A DNA stretch of 64,000 nucleotides from Paludibacterium denitrificans. GTDB taxonomy: Bacteria > Pseudomonadota > Gammaproteobacteria > Burkholderiales > Chromobacteriaceae. Where the stretch lies: contig NZ_WLYX01000001.1 of assembly GCF_009707705.1 (NCBI RefSeq), positions 248,001 through 312,000 on the forward strand, written 5' to 3'. A program made the position numbers and the translations under genes. The notes beneath the pieces were generated by a model. It did not search any database. It was not told the DNA's origin and saw only the letters and a list, made by a program, of their open reading frames with translations. Positions 30,766 to 42,220 of this stretch are shown in pieces (position 1 is the stretch's first letter; every line of letters starts with the position of its first letter).

Positions 30766-32453
30766 TCAGGCCGTCGCGGCCTCCGAGATGCCGAGCTTTT
30801 CCTTCATCTGCTGGCGCATGAGGAACTTCTGGATCTTGCCCGTGACCGTCATCGGAAAACTGTCGACAAATTCGATATAGCGCGGAATCTTGTAATGCGC
30901 TATCTGCCCTTGGCAAAATCCGCGAATCTCCTCGGCCGTGGCCGTCACGCCGTCGCGCAGCTTGATCCAGGCGCACAGCTCTTCGCCCAGCCACTCATCC
31001 GGTACGCCGATGACTTGCACGTCCTGAATCTTGGGATGGGAGTAGAGAAACTCCTCGATTTCGCGCGGGTACACATTCTCGCCCCCCCGGATCACCATGT
31101 CTTTGACGCGGCCGACGATGTTGCAATAACCCTCTTCGTCCAGCGTGGCAAGATCACCGGTGTGCATCCAGCCTGCGGCGTCAATGGCATCGCGGGTGCG
31201 TGCCTCGTCGCCCCAATAGCCAAGCATGACGGAATAACCACGGGTCAGCAGTTCACCTGTTTCGCCACGCGGCACCACGCGCCCTTCGCTGTCGACAATC
31301 TTGACCTCGACATGCGGATGAATCAGGCCCACGGTGGATACCTTGCGTTCCACCGGCGTATCGGTATGGCTCTGGAAGCTCGCCGGGCTGGTTTCGGTCA
31401 TGCCGTAGGTAATGGTGACTTCACGCATGTGCATGGTTTCTACCACACGCTTCATGACTTCGATCGGGCACGGGCTGCCCGCCATGATGCCGGTGCGCAG
31501 CGACGACAGATCAAACTGGGCAAATTGCGGGTGGTCGAGCATGGAAATAAACATGGTCGGCACGCCATGCAGGGCGGTACAACGTTCTTCCGCCACCGTC
31601 TGCAGTACCGCCAGCGCGTCGAAGCTTTCTGCCGGGAACACCATGGTGGCACCGTGAGTCATGCAGGCCAGATTACCCAGCACCATGCCAAAGCAGTGAT
31701 ATAGCGGCACAGGGATGCACAGGCGGTCGCCCGGCAACAGCTTCATGGTTTCGCCCACAAAAAAGCCGTTGTTGAGAATGTTGTGGTGGCTGAGGGTGGC
31801 GCCTTTCGGGTGGCCGGTGGTGCCGGAGGTAAACTGCAGGTTGACCGGGTCGTCAAACTGCAACTGTTGTCCCCGTTGCGCCGGGCGTGCCGCTCGGCTG
31901 GCGTCGGCTCGCTTAACAGCGCAGCGAAATTCAGCATGCCGGGGCTGGCGGCTTCCCCCATGCGAATCACGATCTGCAAATGCGGTACCACGCCGGAGCG
32001 CAGTTGCCCGGCCGGGCATTCGGCCAACTCCGGCACCAGCTCGTTAAGGATGTCGATATAGTTGCTGCTCTTGAAACGCGGCGACAACACCAGCGCGCGG
32101 CAGCTGACCTTGTTGAGCGCATATTCCAGTTCCGCCTTGCGATAGGCCGGGTTGAGGTTGACCAGCACCAACCCGGCCTTGGCGGTGGCAAACTGCATCA
32201 ACACCCACTCGGTATTGTTTTGCGACCACAAACCGATGCGCTCGCCGGGCTGCAAGCCCAGTCGCATCAGGCTGCAGGCCAAGCGAGTCACCTGCTCGCC
32301 CAGTTCGGCATATGTCCAGCGGATGGACTGGTGGCGAACCACCAGCGCTTCGTATGAGGCAAAGCGCTGGCAGGCTTCGTCAAAAAACTGGCCGATGGTC
32401 TGACCCAGCAATGGCTGGGCACTGGCGCCATGTACATAGCTTGCTCGCGTCAT
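30766..32453 (-). CDS. Acyl-CoA synthetase (AMP-forming), LiuR-regulon type (frame interrupted)
   Basis: About 562 residues after repair. Adenylation motifs: [18 protein letters not shown] (P-loop), [49 protein letters not shown], and the C-terminal lysine in [10 protein letters not shown]. It activates a fatty or branched-chain acid to its CoA ester. The break near 31887 is CCTGG read as CCGG (restoring [15 protein letters not shown]). It is divergent from the liuR regulator with a LiuR-type operator between, so it probably feeds isovalerate or related acids into the pathway. Confidence 0.9.
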
Positions 32454-32524
32454 GGTGTGACTTCCCTCCTTATGGCGCGGGGATCTCCCGCTTGGTTTTA
32501 CCGCATTAGCACACAACAAACATG

Positions 32525-32538
32525 TTACGTAAACGTAA
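32525..32538. promoter_or_regulatory. LiuR-type operator, divergent promoter region
   Basis: TTACGTAAACGTAA, a perfect 14-base palindrome around a two-base centre, 72 bases upstream of the acyl-CoA synthetase start and 66 upstream of liuR. It matches the LiuR-type motif described for proteobacteria and would allow autoregulation. Confidence 0.8.
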
Positions 32539-32603
32539 TTTGAAAATCTGCATGAAGGCTCGTGGGAAAAACGCTACAATCTTCAAAAAAAGGAACCTTG
32601 AGC

Positions 32604-32996
32604 ATGGATGACAAAGAACACTTCACCATTTCCGAGCTGGCCAGCGAATGCGATGTCACCTTGCGCACCATCCGTTTTTACGAAGAGCAAGGTTTGATCG
32701 AACCGCAACGTGCCGGTCGTCAGCGCGTTTTTACCCGTCGCGATCGCGCCCGTCTGAAGCTGATTTTGCGCGGCAAGCGTATTGGCCTGAGCTTGTCGGA
32801 TATCCGCGAAATCCTCGACATGTACGAACTGGCGCGGGATGAAGCCAGCCAGTCGCTCAAATTGCTGAACCTGCTGGTGGCACGGCGCAAGCAACTGGAG
32901 CAGCAGCGACAGGATATCGAAGCGGTACTGGCCGAAATCGACACACTGGAAACGCATTGCCGCCGGGTAATCGACCAGATGACCGCCCGAACCTGA
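32604..32996 (+). CDS. liuR: MerR-family transcriptional regulator of branched-chain amino acid degradation
   Basis: A 130-residue MerR protein starting at ATG 32604, six bases after AGGAACC. The N-terminal winged helix is FTISELASECDVTLRTIRFY with EEQGLIEPQR, and a long dimerisation helix follows. No metal-binding cysteine pair is present, consistent with an organic effector. It sits between the synthetase and the liu operon, flanked by two copies of its likely operator. Confidence 0.9.
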   Translation: MDDKEHFTISELASECDVTLRTIRFYEEQGLIEPQRAGRQRVFTRRDRARLKLILRGKRIGLSLSDIREILDMYELARDEASQSLKLLNLLVARRKQLEQQRQDIEAVLAEIDTLETHCRRVIDQMTART

Positions 32997-33002
32997 CCCC
33001 TG

Positions 33003-33027
33003 CCCGGCTTGCCGGGTATTTTTTTAT
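33003..33027 (+). terminator. Terminator of liuR
   Basis: CCCGGC and GCCGGG arms with a two-base loop followed by TATTTTTTT, seven bases after the liuR stop. Confidence 0.8.
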
Positions 33028-33041
33028 CACGCTATTGACGT

Positions 33042-33055
33042 TTACGTAAACGTAA
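33042..33055. promoter_or_regulatory. LiuR-type operator in the liuA promoter
   Basis: A second copy of TTACGTAAACGTAA, directly after a good -35 box (TTGACG, 33035-33040) and ahead of a possible -10 (CATACA, 33061-33066). The operator thus fills a spacer of about 20 bases, the over-long spacing typical of MerR-controlled promoters. Confidence 0.8.
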
Positions 33056-33155
33056 TTCAACATACATAAAAACGGCGACGAGGTAAAGCTTCCACACACA
33101 ACATCGGCACACCTCGCCACGGCCATACCCGCCTACTTCTGGAGGAGACAACATC

Positions 33156-34322
33156 ATGTATAGCAGCCTGCGTTTTGGTTTGGGTGATACCTACGATATG
33201 CTGCGCGCCAGCGTGCGCCATTTTGCCGACAGCGAAATCGCGCCACGCGCCGCCGACATCGACCGCGACAACCTGTTTCCGGCCGATCTGTGGAAGAAAC
33301 TGGGCGAACTGGGCCTGCTGGGCATTACCGTGAGCGAGGAATACGGCGGTGCCAACATGGGGTATCTCGCACACATGATTGCCATGGAAGAACTCAGCCG
33401 CGCTTCGGCCGCCGTCGCCCTGTCTTATGGCGCCCACTCCAATCTGTGTGTCAACCAGATCAACAAGAACGGCACCCCGGCCCAGAAACGGAAATACCTG
33501 CCCAAGCTGCTTTCCGGCGAGCACATCGGTGCGCTGGCCATGTCGGAGCCGAATGCCGGTTCGGACGTGGTTAGCATGAAGCTGCGCGCCGACAAGCGCG
33601 GCGACGTGTACGTGCTCAATGGCAGCAAGATGTGGATCACCAACGGCGGTGACGCCGACACGCTGGTGGTCTATGCCAAGACCGACATCAACGCCGGGCC
33701 GCGTGGCATTACCGCCTTTATCATCGAAAAAGGTTTTGCTTCAGCCACGGCAGCAAGCTGGACAAGCTGGGCATGCGCGGCTCCAACACTTACCCGATTT
33801 TCTTTGACGATTGCGAAGTACCGGCCGAGAACGTACTGGGCGGCGAAGGCAACGGGGTGAAAGTGTTGATGAGCGGGCTGGATTACGAGCGCGCGGTACT
33901 GTCCGCCGGGCCGCTGGGCATCATGCAGGCATGCATGGATGTGGTGGTGCCGTATCTGAATGAGCGCCGTCAGTTCGGCCAACCTATCGGCGACTTTCAG
34001 CTGATGCAGGGCAAGCTGGCCGACATGTACGTCAAGCTGTCTGCCAGCCGTGCGTATGTGTATGCCGTGGGCCAGTCGCTGGACCGGGGCGAGGAAGGCC
34101 GTCACACGCGCAAGGATGCGGCTGGGGCGATTCTGTATGCCGCAGAAAACGCCACCCAGATGGCACTGGATGCGATTCAGTGTCTGGGCGGCAATGGCTA
34201 CATCAACGAGTACCCCACCGGCCGCTTGCTGCGCGATGCCAAGCTGTACGAGATTGGTGCTTAGCACCAGCGAAATCCGCCGCTGGCTGATTGGTCGGGA
34301 ATTAATGGCAGAAACCCGTTAA
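33156..34322 (+). CDS. liuA: Isovaleryl-CoA dehydrogenase (frame interrupted)
   Basis: About 389 residues after repair. It begins [19 protein letters not shown] and shows [59 protein letters not shown] and [23 protein letters not shown] split into shorter blocks, all typical of IVD. It oxidises isovaleryl-CoA to 3-methylcrotonyl-CoA. Two breaks sit at expected GCCGGC sites: a four-base loss near 33738 (restoring EKGFAGFSHGSK) and GCTTAGC at 34259-34265 (restoring [16 protein letters not shown]). Confidence 0.92.
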
Positions 34323-34394
34323 GCGGCGCGGCCTGCCCGCCCACCGGGCAGGCTCCCCTGTTCTTCCGACCACGACTCACGCCGGACTCACATC

Positions 34395-35986
<1,592 letters not shown>

Positions 35987-35992
35987 CGGGGA

Positions 35993-36794
35993 ATGACCAT
36001 GACCGCGTATACCACCCCGGAAATCGAATACCAAGACTACGTCGCCACGGTATGGATGAACCGTCCGGCGCTGCACAACGCCATGAACGAGGCGCTGATT
36101 GCCGAGTTGACCCACGCCGTGAGCACACTGAATGACGACACCAGCGTGCGCGTCATCGTGCTGGCCGGGCGCGGCAAGAGCTTCAGTGCTTAAGCGCTGA
36201 TCTGGACTGGATGCGCCGCGCTGCCGGGTATAGCCAGACGGAAAACCCTGGCGGACGCCCAAAGGTTGGCCGAAATGCTGGCCACGCTCTATCGCAGCAA
36301 GAAACCGCTGATCGGCCGTATCCACGGCCCGGCCATGGCGGCACCGGGCTGACGGCGGTGTGCGATGTCGCCATCGCCACCGATGCCGCACGGTTTGCCC
36401 TGACCGAAGTCCGGCTGGGGCTGATTCCCGCCACCATCGGACCGTACGTGGCCGATGCCATCGGCCCGCGCCAGGCGCGGCGTTACTTCCTGTCGGCCGA
36501 ACGCATGGACGCGGCCACCGCCGCGCGCCTCGGTCTGGTACATGAGGTGGTGCTTAAGCCGACCAGCTCGACCCGTGCATTGCCAACCTGGCGGCCGAAC
36601 TCTCCAAAGGCGGCCCGCAGGCACTGGCGGCCAGCAAGGATTTGCTGGCCCGCCTGCGCCAAGGCTCGCCGTGGGATGACACACTGCTGGCCGACACCGC
36701 CCAACGCATTGCGGCCATTCGCGCCACCGACGAGGCCCGCGAAGGCTTGGCCGCGTTCTTCGAAAAACGCCCGGCAAACTGGTTGGAGAACTGA
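35993..36794 (+). CDS. liuC: Methylglutaconyl-CoA hydratase, enoyl-CoA hydratase family (four breaks)
   Basis: About 267 residues after repair. Crotonase fold with the oxyanion-hole regions GKSFSAGADLDWM and [18 protein letters not shown]. Breaks: 36188-36195 GCTTAAGC for GCCGGC; 36246-36251 CCCTGG for CCTGG (restoring [13 protein letters not shown]); about 36339 a four-base loss in GCCGGC; 36552-36559 GCTTAAGC for GCCGGC (restoring VVPADQLDPC). With four motif-linked breaks in 800 bases it is the clearest example of the artefact. An uptake-like repeat lies at 36259-36274. Confidence 0.9.
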
Positions 36795-36796
36795 AC

Positions 36797-38767
36797 ATGT
36801 TTCACAAAATCCTGATCGCCAATCGCGGTGAAATCGCTTGCCGCATCATCAAGACGGCCCGAGCGCTGGGTATTCGCACCGTGGCGGTCTATTCCGATGC
36901 CGATGCCACGGCACGCTTTGTCAAACTGGCCGATGAAGCCTACCGTCTGGGCCCGGCCCCCGCCACCGAGTCTTATCTCAAGGCCGAGCGGATTCTGGCC
37001 ATTGCCAAACAGTCCGGGGCGCAGGCGATCCATCCGGGCTATGGCTTTCTGTCAGAAAACGCCGATTTTGCCGCGGCCTGCGCCGGGGCCGGTCTGGTGT
37101 TCATCGGCCCGCTTACCAGTGCCATTGCCGCCATGGGGAGCAAATCGGCCGCCAAGGCGTTGATGGAGCAAGCGCACGTGCCGCTGGTGCCCGGCTACCA
37201 CGGCGACAATCAGGACGCGGACTTCCTGCTGGCGCAGGCTGATGCCATCAGCTACCCGGTCTTGATCAAGGCCAGCGTCGCCGGCGGCGGCAAAGGCATG
37301 CGCATTGTCGATAGCCATGACGCGTTTCTGCTTAGCGCTGGCATCGTGCCAACGCGAGGCCCGGGCCAGCTTTGGCGATGACAAAGTGCTGGTGGAAAAA
37401 TATCTGGCGCGTTCACGCCACGTGGAAATTCAGGTATTTGCCGATCGGCATGGCGGTGCGGTCTACCTGTTCGAGCGCGACTGCTCGGTGCAACGCCGCC
37501 ATCAAAAGGTGCTGGAAGAAGCACCGGCACCGCATTTGCCGGTAGCCACCCGGGAAGCCATGGGAGAAGCCGCCGTCGCCGCCGCGCGGGCGGTGGGCTA
37601 CGTTGGCGCGGGGACGGTGGAATTCATCATGGATGTGGACAGCGGCCAGTTCTACTTCATGGAAATGAATACCCGCCTGCAGGTGGAGCACCCGGTGACC
37701 GAAATGATCACCGGCCAGGATCTGGTGGACTGGCAGCTGAAGGTCGCCAGCGGGCAGGCGTTGCCGCTGACGCAGCAACAATTGCGTATCCATGGCCATG
37801 CCATTGAAGCCCGGCTGTACGCCGAAGATCCGGACAAAGGCTTCTTAGGCCACCGGTACGCTGGTTCATCTGCAGCCGCCACAGGAATCGGCCCATGTAC
37901 GGGTGGATACCGGCGTGGGTCAGGGCGACAGCATCAGCCCGTTCTACGACCCGATGATTGCCAAGCTGATTGTCTGGGGCGAAACCCGCGAAGCCGCACT
38001 GCGGCAACTAGACACCGCGCTGGCCGCTTATCAGGTGGTCGGCGTCACTACCAACATTCCGTTCTTGCTCCGCATCGTACAACATCCGAGCTTTGCCAGC
38101 GGCGAAGTGGATACCGGCCTGATCGCCCGTTATCAGGAGCAATTGTTGCCGCCACCGGCAACCCCAGTAACCAGCAACTGGCGCTGCTGGGGTTGGCCGA
38201 ACTGCTGGCGGCACGCCCGGCTGACGACAGCCATGCCTTTGCCGCGCTGCAAGGCTGGCGTCTGAATGGCGCGCAGGAACGGCGTATCACCTTTTGCCAT
38301 GACAGCCAGCCGCTGGAGGTGCGCCTGCGTCAGCGTGCAGGTGGCTACGAGATTCAGGTCAATGGCCAACCACTCACGGCTCAGGCCAGCCTGCAGGGCG
38401 ATACCCTTTCGGCCAACCTTGATGGCCAGCAGATTATCGCCACGGTAGTCCGTCATGGCCTGCAACGCGTGTTGTTTGTGGGTGGCGAGCGGCTGGCCGT
38501 GGACTGGGTTGACCCCTACGCCGTGAGCGAAAGCAGCGTTCATGGCGAAACCCATCTCAAGGCGCCGATGCCGGGGCGCGTGGTGGCGCTGGTTGCCGCT
38601 GCCGGGGCCAGCGTCAGCAAGGGCGCGCCGTTATTGATCGTGGAGGCAATGAAGATGGAACACACCGTTACCGCGCCAGCCGATGGCGTGGTCAAAGCGT
38701 TCTACTTTGCCCGTTAAGCGAGCAAGTTAACGACGGCGACGAACTGGTGGACTTCGAAGCGGCATAG
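36797..38767 (+). CDS. liuD: Methylcrotonyl-CoA carboxylase, biotin-containing subunit (frame interrupted)
   Basis: About 656 residues after repair. A biotin carboxylase domain opens [21 protein letters not shown] and includes the ATP-grasp loop ASVAGGGGKGMR and [16 protein letters not shown]; the C-terminal biotinyl domain has the acceptor lysine in [16 protein letters not shown]. Breaks at expected GCCGGC sites: 37330-37336 (restoring [13 protein letters not shown]), about 37843 (restoring [13 protein letters not shown]), about 38149 and about 38713 (restoring [13 protein letters not shown]). It carboxylates biotin with ATP and bicarbonate. One intact GCCGGC remains at about 37269. Confidence 0.92.
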
Positions 38768-38805
38768 CCGTGGCCGTGCACGCGGACACCTTGGGGGAAA
38801 ACAAC

Positions 38806-39687
38806 ATGCAAGAACACATCACCATCGTGGAAGTCGGTCCACGCGACGGCTTGCAGAACGAACAACAACCAATCAGCACCGCCACCAAGCTGGAGCTGAT
38901 CCAACGGCTGGCAGCCAGCGGCCTCACCCACATCGAGGCTGGCGCCTTTGTTTCGCCCAAGTGGGTGCCACAAATGGCGGATTCGGCCAACGTGCTGCGC
39001 GCCTTGCCACAGGACGGCGCGGTGGCGTATCCGGTGCTGGTACCCAATGAGCAGGGGCTGGACGCGGCGCTGGCCGCCGGGGCGCGCGAGATTGCCATCT
39101 TCGCCGCCGCCAGCGAAAGTTTCAGCCAGCGAAACATCCATGCCAGCATTGCCGAAAGCCTCCGGCGCTTTGAACCGGTCTGCGCCCGCGCCCTGGCGGA
39201 GGGAATCAAGGTGCGCGGCTATGTTTCCTGCGTGGTCGGCTGCCCGTATGAGGGCGCCATCGCTCCTGCACAGGTGGCACAAGTCGCCCGCGCCTTGCAT
39301 GACATGGGCTGCTATGAAATCTCGCTGGGCGATACCGTGGGGGTGGGCACCCCCAATACCGTGCTGACCATGCTGGACGCCGTTAGCTTACAGGTACCCG
39401 TGGCGCAGTTGGCCGGGCATTTTCACGATACCTACGGCATGGCCATTGCCAATGTCTACGCCAGTCTCAGGGCCGGGCTGCGCACCTTTGACGCCTCGGT
39501 GGCCGGGCTGGGTGGCTGCCCGTATGCCCGTGGAGCTTCGGGCAATGTCGCCACCGAAGACGTGGTCTACCTGTTGCATGGACTGGGCTACCATACCGGC
39601 ATTGATCTGACCCGGCTTACCGACACCGCCCAGTTCATCGCCCATGCACTGGGCCGGGAGCCCGCCTCACACCGGCCCGCGCCCTGA
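38806..39687 (+). CDS. liuE: Hydroxymethylglutaryl-CoA lyase
   Basis: A 293-residue intact TIM-barrel lyase from ATG 38806. Motifs: EVGPRDGLQNEQQPIST, FVSPKWVPQMADS, ISLGDTVGVGTPNTV, HFHDTYGMAIAN and the catalytic loop GGCPYARGASGNVATEDVVY. It cleaves HMG-CoA to acetyl-CoA and acetoacetate, the last step of leucine degradation. It is one of the few long genes of this region with no break. Confidence 0.95.
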   Translation: MQEHITIVEVGPRDGLQNEQQPISTATKLELIQRLAASGLTHIEAGAFVSPKWVPQMADSANVLRALPQDGAVAYPVLVPNEQGLDAALAAGAREIAIFAAASESFSQRNIHASIAESLRRFEPVCARALAEGIKVRGYVSCVVGCPYEGAIAPAQVAQVARALHDMGCYEISLGDTVGVGTPNTVLTMLDAVSLQVPVAQLAGHFHDTYGMAIANVYASLRAGLRTFDASVAGLGGCPYARGASGNVATEDVVYLLHGLGYHTGIDLTRLTDTAQFIAHALGREPASHRPAP

Positions 39688-39719
39688 GCGCCGCCTGCCA
39701 CTAAATCAGGAGAGATTTG

Positions 39720-41684
39720 ATGTCGACACACGATCAGCCACTCTGGCAACCGTCTGCCGCCCGGCTGGCCAGCTCGCACCTGACCGCCTTTAGCCATCTG
39801 GCGCAAACCGCTTTCGGCCAACCTTTTCCTGACTATCACTCGCTGTGGCAGGCCAGCATCGACCAGCCGGGACGTTTCTGGAGGCTAGTGTGGGACTACT
39901 GCCGGGTGATCGGTGACAAAGGCGAGACTACGCTGCAAGACGGCGACAGCATGCTGAACGCCCGCTTCTTCCCCGAAGCCAGCCTCAACTATGCAGAAAA
40001 CCTGCTGCGCCGCGACGACGACAGCACGGCCGTGGTGTTCTGGGGAGAAGACCGGCAACGCCAGCATTTAAGCCACCGACAACTGCACGCGCTGGTGTCG
40101 CGCCTGCAACAGGCGATGCAGGCCAACGGCGTGCGTAGCGGGGACCGGGTTGCCGGTTTCATGCCCAACCTGCCGGAAACACTGGCCGCCATGCTGGCTG
40201 CCACCAGTCTGGGCGCTGTCTGGACCAGTTGCTCGCCCGATTTTGGCAGCGACGGCGCCATCGACCGTTTTGGCCAGACCACCCCCAGCCTGCTGTTCTG
40301 CCCCGACGGCTACTGGTACAACGGCAAGCGCATTGCCATCCGTGACAAGATCGAAGCACTGGCCAACGGCCTGCCGTCGGTACAGAAGGTAATCGTCGTC
40401 CCGTATCTGGGCGAAGCGGAACAGGTGGCCGACGGCATTGCCAAGGCCACGACACTGGCCGATTTTCTGCAACCGTTTAGCCCGCAACCGCTACGGTTCG
40501 AACGGGTCGCGTTCAATCATCCGCTGTTCATCCTCTACTCCAGCGGCACCACCGGCCAGCCCAAGTGCATCGTGCACGGCCATGGCGGCACGCTGTTGCA
40601 GCATCTGAAAGAACACCAGCTCCACGCCGACATACACCATGGCGACCGCCTGTTTTACTTCACCACCTGTGGCTGGATGATGTGGAACTGGCTGGTATCC
40701 GGGCTGGCCAGCGGCGCCACCCTGCTGCTGTACGACGGCTCGCCGTTTGCCGCCCATGGCCGTGTACTGTGGGACTATGCCAAGGCCGAACACTGCAGCC
40801 ACTTTGGCACCTCGGCCAAATATCTGGATGAATTGCGCAAGCTGCCGCTGGAACCGGCCCGCCACTATCAACTGGCGCCGCTACGCGCGGTGTTCTCCAC
40901 CGGCTCACCGCTGGCGGCGGAGAGTTTCGACTGGGTGTACCAGCACATCAAGGCCAATATCAATCTGGCCTCCATCTCCGGCGGTACCGATATCGTGTCG
41001 TGCTTCGCGCTGGGCTGCGCCAACCTGCCGGTCTACCGGGGCGAGTTGCAATGCCGCGGGCTGGGCATGGCGGTGGATGTGGTGGACGAGCAAGGCCGCC
41101 CGCTGCGTGGCGAAAAAGGCGAACTGATCTGCCGCTTAAGCCGTTTCCGTCCATGCCGGTCGGCTTCTGGAACGATCCGGATGGCAGCAAATACCGGCAG
41201 GCCTACTTCAGCCGCTTTGCCAATACCGGTGCCACGGCGATTACGCCGAACTGACCGATCACGACGGCCTGATCATCCATGGCCGCTCCGATGCGGTGCT
41301 CAACCCCGGCGGCGTGCGTATCGGCACGGCGGAAATCTACCGCCAGGTTGAAACCTTCGAGGCGATTCAGGAAAGCCCTGGCCGTGGGACAACGCTGGCA
41401 AGACGACGAGCGCGTGGTGTTGTTTGTCAAACTGCGCGGTGGCGCGCAACTGGACGATGGCCTGCAGCAACAGCTACGCGAACGCATCCGCCGTGGCGCC
41501 AGCCCGCGCCATGTCTTAAGCACGCATCGTTGCCGTGGCCGACATTCCCAAAACCCTCAGCGGCAAAATCGTGGAACTGGCGGTGAAAAAAGTGATCCAT
41601 GGCGAAGCGGTGAACAATGTCAGCGCGCTGGCCAACCCGGAAGCACTACAGCTGTTTGCCAACCTGCCGGAACTGCAACACTGA
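39720..41684 (+). CDS. aacS: Acetoacetyl-CoA synthetase (four breaks)
   Basis: About 654 residues after repair. Start ATG 39720, after AGGAGA. Motifs: [61 protein letters not shown] and the C-terminal [15 protein letters not shown]. It activates acetoacetate from LiuE to acetoacetyl-CoA. Breaks: 41134-41141 GCTTAAGC for GCCGGC (restoring [10 protein letters not shown]), 41223 CCGG for CCTGG (restoring [13 protein letters not shown]), 41379 CCCTGG for CCTGG, and 41515-41521 CTTAAGC for GCCGGC (restoring [14 protein letters not shown]). An uptake-like repeat lies at 39812-39827. Confidence 0.92.
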
Positions 41685-41689
41685 AGCGT

Positions 41690-41747
41690 AAAGGTTGGCC
41701 GAAAGACAGCGCTACCAACATGGATGACGCGGTGTTCGGCCAACCTT
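41690..41747. repeat. Inverted pair of uptake-like repeats after aacS
   Basis: AAAGGTTGGCCGAAAG (41690-41705) and GTTCGGCCAACCTTT (41733-41747) face each other with a 27-base loop, five bases after the aacS stop. The stem has 14 matching pairs. It probably ends transcription of the liu operon. Confidence 0.7.
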
Positions 41748-41787
41748 TATGATCGGAGTGATCTGCCATCACTCCGAGATTCCCGCC

Positions 41788-42216
41788 ATGCAACGTTCTG
41801 CTGCCCTCACCCCGCTCTCACGCGAGCACCACACCGCGCTTTCGCTGGCGCAACAGGCGCGCAAGGTGGCAGATGATGCGGCGCCCGCCGTGGTACAGAC
41901 GATGGCCGAGCGCGTCAGGGCGCGCTTCGAGTGCGACTTGCAACCGCATTTTGATGAAGAAGAACGCTGGCTGCTGCCAGCGCTACAACGGGTCGGCCAG
42001 CAAGAACTGGTGGCACGCACGCTTGGCGAACATCGGCAACTGCAGCAGTTGGCCGAACGCCTGAGCCAACCCGAGGTGACGCTGCTGCACGACTTTGCCG
42101 AACTGCTGATCGCCCACGTGCGCTTTGAAGAGCGTGAGCTGTTTCCCTGTGCCGAACGCTATGCGGAAATACTGGCGGCCGCGCCACAGCCGCCAGTATC
42201 AGAGGATACCGACTAA
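41788..42216 (+). CDS. Hemerythrin-like domain protein
   Basis: A 142-residue four-helix protein from ATG 41788. Potential iron ligands are in LSREHHTAL, LQPHFDEEERWLLP, GEHRQLQQL and IAHVRFEERELFP, matching the H-x-x-x-E pattern of hemerythrin HHE domains. It may bind oxygen, nitric oxide or iron. It stands alone, convergent with the ArnT-like gene. Intact. Confidence 0.85.
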   Translation: MQRSAALTPLSREHHTALSLAQQARKVADDAAPAVVQTMAERVRARFECDLQPHFDEEERWLLPALQRVGQQELVARTLGEHRQLQQLAERLSQPEVTLLHDFAELLIAHVRFEERELFPCAERYAEILAAAPQPPVSEDTD

Positions 42217-42220
42217 GTCC

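Noticed and set aside
37113-37120. Motif miscall in liuD at GCTTAC ([11 protein letters not shown])
   Set aside because: The frame is continuous and the residues are acceptable for the family, so the string is probably native.
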